Shown here: in pieces, positions 32,067-35,414 of the stretch
Layout: each line of letters opens with the position of its first letter
How positions within the stretch are numbered: position 1 is the stretch's first letter
From: CAZMLC01 sp964567125
Lineage (GTDB): Bacteria; Verrucomicrobiota; Kiritimatiellia; RFP12; UBA1067
DNA length: 35,414 nucleotides
Assembly: GCA_964567125.1 (NCBI GenBank)
Contig: CAZMLC010000021.1
Location: 1-35,414, forward strand
Direction: 5' to 3'
Position numbers and translations under genes: made by a program
Notes under the pieces: generated by a model
Seen by the model: the letters and a program-made list of their open reading frames with translations, nothing else
What the model was told of the DNA's origin: nothing
Databases searched by the model: none

Positions 32067-32777
32067 ATGTCGAATCAAGAGATCAAAATTAAGGCGCAGT
32101 TGCGTACGGAATCCGAGAAGGGCTCCAAGGCAGCTGGCCGTTTGCGCCGCGCGGGCTTCCTGCCTGCAGCGGTTAACCGTATCGAAGGTGGCACAACGTT
32201 GGTCAAGTTCAACGCGCATGAGTTCGAGTTGTCCCTGCGCAAGCATACCAGCGAACACATCCTGGTCACCATCGACCTCGACGGTCAGTCGGTTCCCGCT
32301 CTTTTGCGTGAAATGCAACACAACGTCCTCACCGGCGTTCCGATCCATGTGGACTTCGGCGAAGTCTCATTGACCAAGAAGATCCGCGTCTCCATCCCCA
32401 TCCGTCTTATCGGCGAGCCCGAAGGCGTCAAGCTGGGTGGCGGCGTCCTTCAGCAAACCCAGCGCGAAGTCGAAGTGGACTGTTTGCCCTCCGATATCCT
32501 CGAGCATTTTGACGTGGATGTCTCGGCGCTCAAGCTCGCTCAGACGCTCTTCGTCCGCGACCTGCAGATGGGCGAGAAGTATACCATCATCACCCCGAAG
32601 GAAATTCCTCTGGCAGGCGTTGTCGCTGCTGCAGCCGAAGAAGTTGCCGCTGCCGCTTCAGGCGATGCTGCCGCTGCAGTAACCCCTGAAGTGATCACCA
32701 AGGGGAAGAAGGAAGAAGAAGGAGCCGCAGCAAAGGGCGCAGCACCTGCTGCCAAGGCCGCTCCTGCAAAGAAGTAA
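32067..32777 (+). CDS. rplY: 50S ribosomal protein L25/Ctc
   Basis: A 236-residue long-form L25 (TL5/Ctc type) that binds 5S rRNA. The N-terminal L25 domain (about 1-95) shows KGSKAAGRLRRAGFLPAAVN and the MQHNVLTGVPIHVDF block. The C-terminal Ctc-type beta domain runs to about 185 (VEVDCLPSDILEHFDVDVS). The last 45 residues are a low-complexity Ala/Lys/Glu tail (KKEEEGAAAKGAAPAAKAAPAKK-like, described here by composition). The L25-pth order is widely conserved. Confidence 0.95.
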   Translation: MSNQEIKIKAQLRTESEKGSKAAGRLRRAGFLPAAVNRIEGGTTLVKFNAHEFELSLRKHTSEHILVTIDLDGQSVPALLREMQHNVLTGVPIHVDFGEVSLTKKIRVSIPIRLIGEPEGVKLGGGVLQQTQREVEVDCLPSDILEHFDVDVSALKLAQTLFVRDLQMGEKYTIITPKEIPLAGVVAAAAEEVAAAASGDAAAAVTPEVITKGKKEEEGAAAKGAAPAAKAAPAKK

Positions 32778-32795
32778 TCGGGAAGGTACATCCGC

Positions 32796-33407
32796 GTGAA
32801 AGTGATTGCGGGACTGGGAAATCCAGGCGAACGTTACGCCCATACGCCGCACAATGTCGGCTTCGATGTCGTCGATGCGTTGGCGAGGCGGCTTGACGGA
32901 AGCTGGAAGAACAGTTCAGGGTTTAAAGCCCTTATCGCACGGATCACGCTTGCAGCACAGCCCGTATGGCTGGTCAAACCGCAAACGTTCATGAACCTGA
33001 GCGGGACCAGCATCGTCCCCGTGCTGAAGTATTACGGCGGCGAAGCCGCAGATCTGATCGTTGTTTCGGACGACGTTGACTTGCCCCTCGGCAGGTTGCG
33101 CATCAGAGGCAGCGGCGGAACAGGAGGCCACAAAGGGTTGGCCTCCGTGATTGAACAGCTCGGCAACGAGAAGTTCGCACGCATCCGGCTCGGCGTTGGA
33201 CGCGATGAGGGCGGTCAGCGGGAAACCGCAGATTATGTCCTCAGCAAGTTTGATGCCGCGCGTCAGATCCGCGCAGACGAGGCTACCACGGTTGCTGCCG
33301 ATGCAGCGATGTACCTGATTGAACAAGGTTTGAATGAGACGATGAACCGGTATAACGGTTGGAATGCGGTCCCCGCCTCCAATCCGACGCCCGGAAGTGA
33401 GAATTAA
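32796..33407 (+). CDS. pth: Peptidyl-tRNA hydrolase
   Basis: A 203-residue enzyme that frees tRNA from prematurely released peptidyl-tRNA. The catalytic and substrate residues are in GLGNPG (Asn9), TPHNVGF (His19) and VVSDDVDLPLG (the conserved Asp); KPQTFMNLSG and GGHKGLASVIEQLG are further family blocks. The start is GTG at 32796, with GGGAAGG about 8 bases upstream and 18 bases after the rplY stop. rpsF follows after one base. Confidence 0.96.
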   Translation: MKVIAGLGNPGERYAHTPHNVGFDVVDALARRLDGSWKNSSGFKALIARITLAAQPVWLVKPQTFMNLSGTSIVPVLKYYGGEAADLIVVSDDVDLPLGRLRIRGSGGTGGHKGLASVIEQLGNEKFARIRLGVGRDEGGQRETADYVLSKFDAARQIRADEATTVAADAAMYLIEQGLNETMNRYNGWNAVPASNPTPGSEN

Positions 33408-33408
33408 A

Positions 33409-33816
33409 ATGACGAAGAAATATGACGCTATGTACATCTTCACTTCGGTGAAAGATGACACGTTAGACAAACAGATCGAAAAGGCGAGTGCTGAAATCAC
33501 CCGCTTGAACGGCAAGGTACTGAGTACCACAACGCTCGGCAAGAAAACCTTCGCCCGTACCATGCACAAACGTGACAGCGGTGTGTATGTGACGATTCGT
33601 TTCGAGTTGGATCCTGCGCAAGTCATAGCGCTGAAAGCGCGTTATGCCCTGCAGGAGGATTTTTTCCGTGTTCAGGTTCTGTCCGTGAACGAGCGCCATG
33701 AAGCGGTGCTTGCGAATCAGGCGGAAGTCCTGAAGGCTCGCGAAGCCGCCAAGGCTGAAGCGGCAGAAAAGGCAGCTAAGGAAAACGCAGCTGCTCAAGA
33801 AGAACAGTTGGCATAA
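33409..33816 (+). CDS. rpsF: 30S ribosomal protein S6
   Basis: A 135-residue S6, the 30S platform protein that pairs with S18. The start MTKKYDAMYIF and the beta-strand TFARTMHKRDSGVYVTIRFE fit the family, and VLSVNERHEAVL closes the core. The final 25-30 residues are an Ala/Glu/Lys-rich tail. The ATG is one base after the pth stop; longer in-frame starts lie inside pth. It heads the conserved rpsF-ssb-rpsR-rplI group. Confidence 0.94.
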   Translation: MTKKYDAMYIFTSVKDDTLDKQIEKASAEITRLNGKVLSTTTLGKKTFARTMHKRDSGVYVTIRFELDPAQVIALKARYALQEDFFRVQVLSVNERHEAVLANQAEVLKAREAAKAEAAEKAAKENAAAQEEQLA

Positions 33817-33848
33817 CGCTCTTCAACACGGCACAAGGACAGTAGAGT

Positions 33849-34292
33849 ATGGCATCTTTCAACAAAGTAATCTTGATGGGCAACTTGACGCGCGATCCGG
33901 AAATTAAACAGTCCGCATCGGGCATTAAAGTTGCAGACCTGGGTTTAGCCGTCACGGAAACGTGGCGCGACAGAAATGGACAGACCAAGGAAACCACCTG
34001 CTTTGTTGATGTGGTGGTGTGGGATAAACTGGCTGAACTCTGCGGCCAATACCTCGCCAAAGGGCGCCCGATCCTCGTTGAGGGACGGCTCCAGATGGAT
34101 GAGTGGGAGACGCAGCAAGGCGAAAAACGCAGGAAACTGCGCGTCCGGGCGGATACTGTAAAGTTCCTCGGCACGCCTCAGAAACGCGAAGCCGGCGCAG
34201 CCCCCGCCGCAACACCTACACCCGCCGAGGCGCCCGCAGCACATGCGGATCCGAACAGCCTGGCTGAAGATGACGAACATCTGCCGTTCTAA
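33849..34292 (+). CDS. ssb: Single-stranded DNA-binding protein
   Basis: A 147-residue SSB. The OB fold covers about 1-108 (FNKVILMGNLTRDPEIK, FVDVVVWDKLAELCGQYLAKG, LVEGRLQMDEWE). A short Ala/Pro-rich linker leads to the acidic tip DDEHLPF, the site where partner proteins dock (DDDIPF in E. coli). It coats ssDNA in replication and repair. It lies between rpsF and rpsR, the standard place, with AAGGAC upstream of the ATG. Confidence 0.96.
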   Translation: MASFNKVILMGNLTRDPEIKQSASGIKVADLGLAVTETWRDRNGQTKETTCFVDVVVWDKLAELCGQYLAKGRPILVEGRLQMDEWETQQGEKRRKLRVRADTVKFLGTPQKREAGAAPAATPTPAEAPAAHADPNSLAEDDEHLPF

Positions 34293-34321
34293 CCGAAACA
34301 ATCACACAAGGAGTTTATCTT

Positions 34322-34585
34322 ATGGCATTCGAAAACAAAAAACCAAGACAGAAATCGGATCGTAGAAGCTTCAGCGATGATCGCGACAGCCTCGCCCCGA
34401 TTCGTAAACGCACGGCAATCGATCCGAACATCATTGTCGATGAAAACGATGTGGAATTCCTCAAGCGCTATGTCACGGAATACGGCAAGATCATTCCCGC
34501 CCGTATCTCTGGCGTCACGGCCATCCAACAGCGTCGTATCAAGGCCGGCATCCGCCGCGCCCGCAACATGGGCCTCATGGCTTAA
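34322..34585 (+). CDS. rpsR: 30S ribosomal protein S18
   Basis: An 87-residue S18. The conserved part is IDPNIIVDENDVEFLKRYVTEYGKIIPARISG followed by Q-QRRIKAGIRRARNMGLM. The N-terminal 30 residues are basic and variable. No Cys pair is present at the N-terminus, so it is the zinc-free type. AAGGAG lies upstream of the ATG. It lies between ssb and rplI. Confidence 0.96.
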   Translation: MAFENKKPRQKSDRRSFSDDRDSLAPIRKRTAIDPNIIVDENDVEFLKRYVTEYGKIIPARISGVTAIQQRRIKAGIRRARNMGLMA

Positions 34586-34603
34586 CCGGAAAGGAACAGG
34601 ACA

Positions 34604-35056
34604 ATGTCGATTGAAATTTTGTTGTTGTCAGATGTTGACAATCTGGGTAAAGCCGGCGATGTCGTCAAGGTTGCTCCCGGTTATGCGCGCAACTATCTGT
34701 TGCCCAAAGACCTGGCAGCACCCGTCACGCACGCAGCGCTGAAGCGCCTCGAAAAACTCCGCAAGGAGCGCGCTGAACTCGCCCGCATCCAGCTGGTCGA
34801 AGCGAAAGATAAGGCGGCGAAGCTCGCCAATATCTCGGTCACCCTCCGCGAGAAGTCAACCGACGGGCAGAGCCTCTATGGCTCCGTTCATGCGGCTGAT
34901 ATCATCAAGGCGCTGGAAGCCGATAACAAGATCGCGCTGGATAAATCCCAGCTCGTTCTCCCCGAACCGATCAAGACGATCGGCCAGTTCGATGTCGAAG
35001 TCAAGCTGCATGCTGAAGTGTCCGCGACCCTCAAGGTCTGGATCGTCGAAGCATAA
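34604..35056 (+). CDS. rplI: 50S ribosomal protein L9
   Basis: A 150-residue L9. The N-terminal rRNA-binding domain has the signature DNLGKAGDVVKVAPGYARNYLLP (9-31), followed by the long connecting helix (LKRLEKLRKERAELARIQ) and the C-terminal domain (TDGQSLYGSVHAADI, HAEVSATLKVWIVEA). Length is normal. It ends the ribosomal group, and a strong terminator begins 24 bases downstream. Confidence 0.97.
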   Translation: MSIEILLLSDVDNLGKAGDVVKVAPGYARNYLLPKDLAAPVTHAALKRLEKLRKERAELARIQLVEAKDKAAKLANISVTLREKSTDGQSLYGSVHAADIIKALEADNKIALDKSQLVLPEPIKTIGQFDVEVKLHAEVSATLKVWIVEA

Positions 35057-35079
35057 TAGCGTGACATCCGTCTCAAAAA

Positions 35080-35116
35080 CAGGCGAAGGAAGCACACCTT
35101 CCTTCGCCTGTTTTTT
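35080..35116 (+). terminator. Rho-independent terminator after rplI
   Basis: CAGGCGAAGGAAG (35080-35092) pairs perfectly with CTTCCTTCGCCTG (35098-35110) around a 5-base loop, followed by six T, a C and more T. This is the strongest terminator in the window. Confidence 0.95.
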
Positions 35117-35414
35117 CTTTTTTTCAAGCCAGCACACGCATCTATCGGATGCGCCATTCACGTTATCAAAAACAACACCCTCAGGCTAAAAACGAACCAC
35201 ACTTCGCAAAGTGTGAGATTCGTGCGTCACAAAAGTACCTGATGATCGCGCCGTAAAACTTCGCAAAAACTGCGCGATCTCCGTGCATGAAACATCCCAT
35301 AACACGCCATCTGAACCGCGCTGACCGCATCGTGCATTCGCCGTTTTATTTGCAGCGGTACAGATGCTTTCAACTAGCACGCATAGGATCGATATGGTAT
35401 AGTGAAGCGTTCTA
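35117..35414. other. Right-edge intergenic region without a recognised gene
   Basis: About 300 bases after the terminator hold no convincing coding region. A 64-codon minus-strand open frame (35186-35380) resembles nothing known and overlaps inverted repeats. Besides the hairpin above, GATCGCGC near 35244 and GCGCGATC near 35272 form a second inverted repeat. A weak TATAGT near 35398 might be part of a promoter for a gene beyond the edge. Confidence 0.5.
35192..35223. promoter_or_regulatory. Hairpin/inverted repeat of unknown role
   Basis: CACACTT (35198-35204) pairs with AAGTGTG (35209-35215) around CGCA, and an outer ACGAA (35192-35196) pairs with TTCGT (35219-35223). No T run follows. The internal ACTTCGCAAA recurs at 35258-35267. 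Confidence 0.4.

Noticed and set aside
35186..35380. 64-codon minus-strand open frame at the right edge
   Set aside because: No recognisable family, no clear ribosome-binding site, and it overlaps palindromes in a noncoding stretch.
1..35414. CRISPR array, insertion sequence or prophage
   Set aside because: No regularly spaced repeats, transposase, integrase or terminal inverted repeats with target duplication were found. The only exact long duplication is the 55-base assembly overlap.

Overview
This window looks like part of a chromosomal scaffold from a draft or metagenome assembly: it is about 55% GC (estimated by eye) and contains two 100-base runs of N. The organism is a bacterium, probably Gram-negative, because it has a LysM lipoprotein and signalling proteins with periplasmic sensor domains. 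The protein families look most like the PVC superphylum (Verrucomicrobiota, Kiritimatiellota, Lentisphaerota). That placement is an impression from the proteins and was not tested with a marker-gene tree. Most of the window is core housekeeping DNA. I saw no insertion sequence, prophage or CRISPR array.

Layout. (1) 1-3541, minus strand: efpL, ilvD, yraN and a nucleotidyltransferase cut by the left edge, read as one tight operon. (2) 3634-7526, plus strand: a nucleoside-permease-like MFS transporter with a clear promoter, then an HD hydrolase, ridA and rsmB, ending at a bidirectional terminator. (3) 7552-10543, minus strand: cysS, an iron-sulfur-type flavoprotein, tmk and an FtsB/DivIC-like gene. 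(4) 10686-15470, plus strand: the 3' end of the ribosomal/alpha operon (adk, map, rpmJ, rpsM, rpsK, rpsD, rpoA, rplQ). It lacks the usual secY before adk and infA before rpmJ, and it starts at its own promoter. (5) 15493-19195, minus strand: murD, a LysM lipoprotein and ftsW. (6) 19279-29887, plus strand: a 10.5-kb four-gene signalling operon. (7) 29952-35116, plus strand: ispE, tRNA-Gln, prs, rplY, pth, rpsF, ssb, rpsR and rplI, closed by a strong terminator.

The signalling operon is the accessory part and the most interesting. It encodes, in order: a four-TM receptor with two extracytoplasmic sensory modules plus PAS and GAF domains but no kinase; a CheR-type methyltransferase; a HAMP-GAF hybrid histidine kinase with two receivers; and a 1215-residue REC-PAS-GAF-PAS-GAF-kinase-REC protein. 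Overlapping or abutting frames suggest translational coupling. There is no CheA, CheW, CheB, MCP signalling tip, HPt domain or DNA-binding output, so the methylation target and the final output are unknown.

Two other points matter. The N-run at 24418-24517 is a false gap: exactly the same 55 bases lie on both sides, and collapsing them restores one 998-residue kinase. Also, ispE ends inside the tRNA-Gln gene, so tRNA maturation would remove the ispE stop codon from the mRNA.
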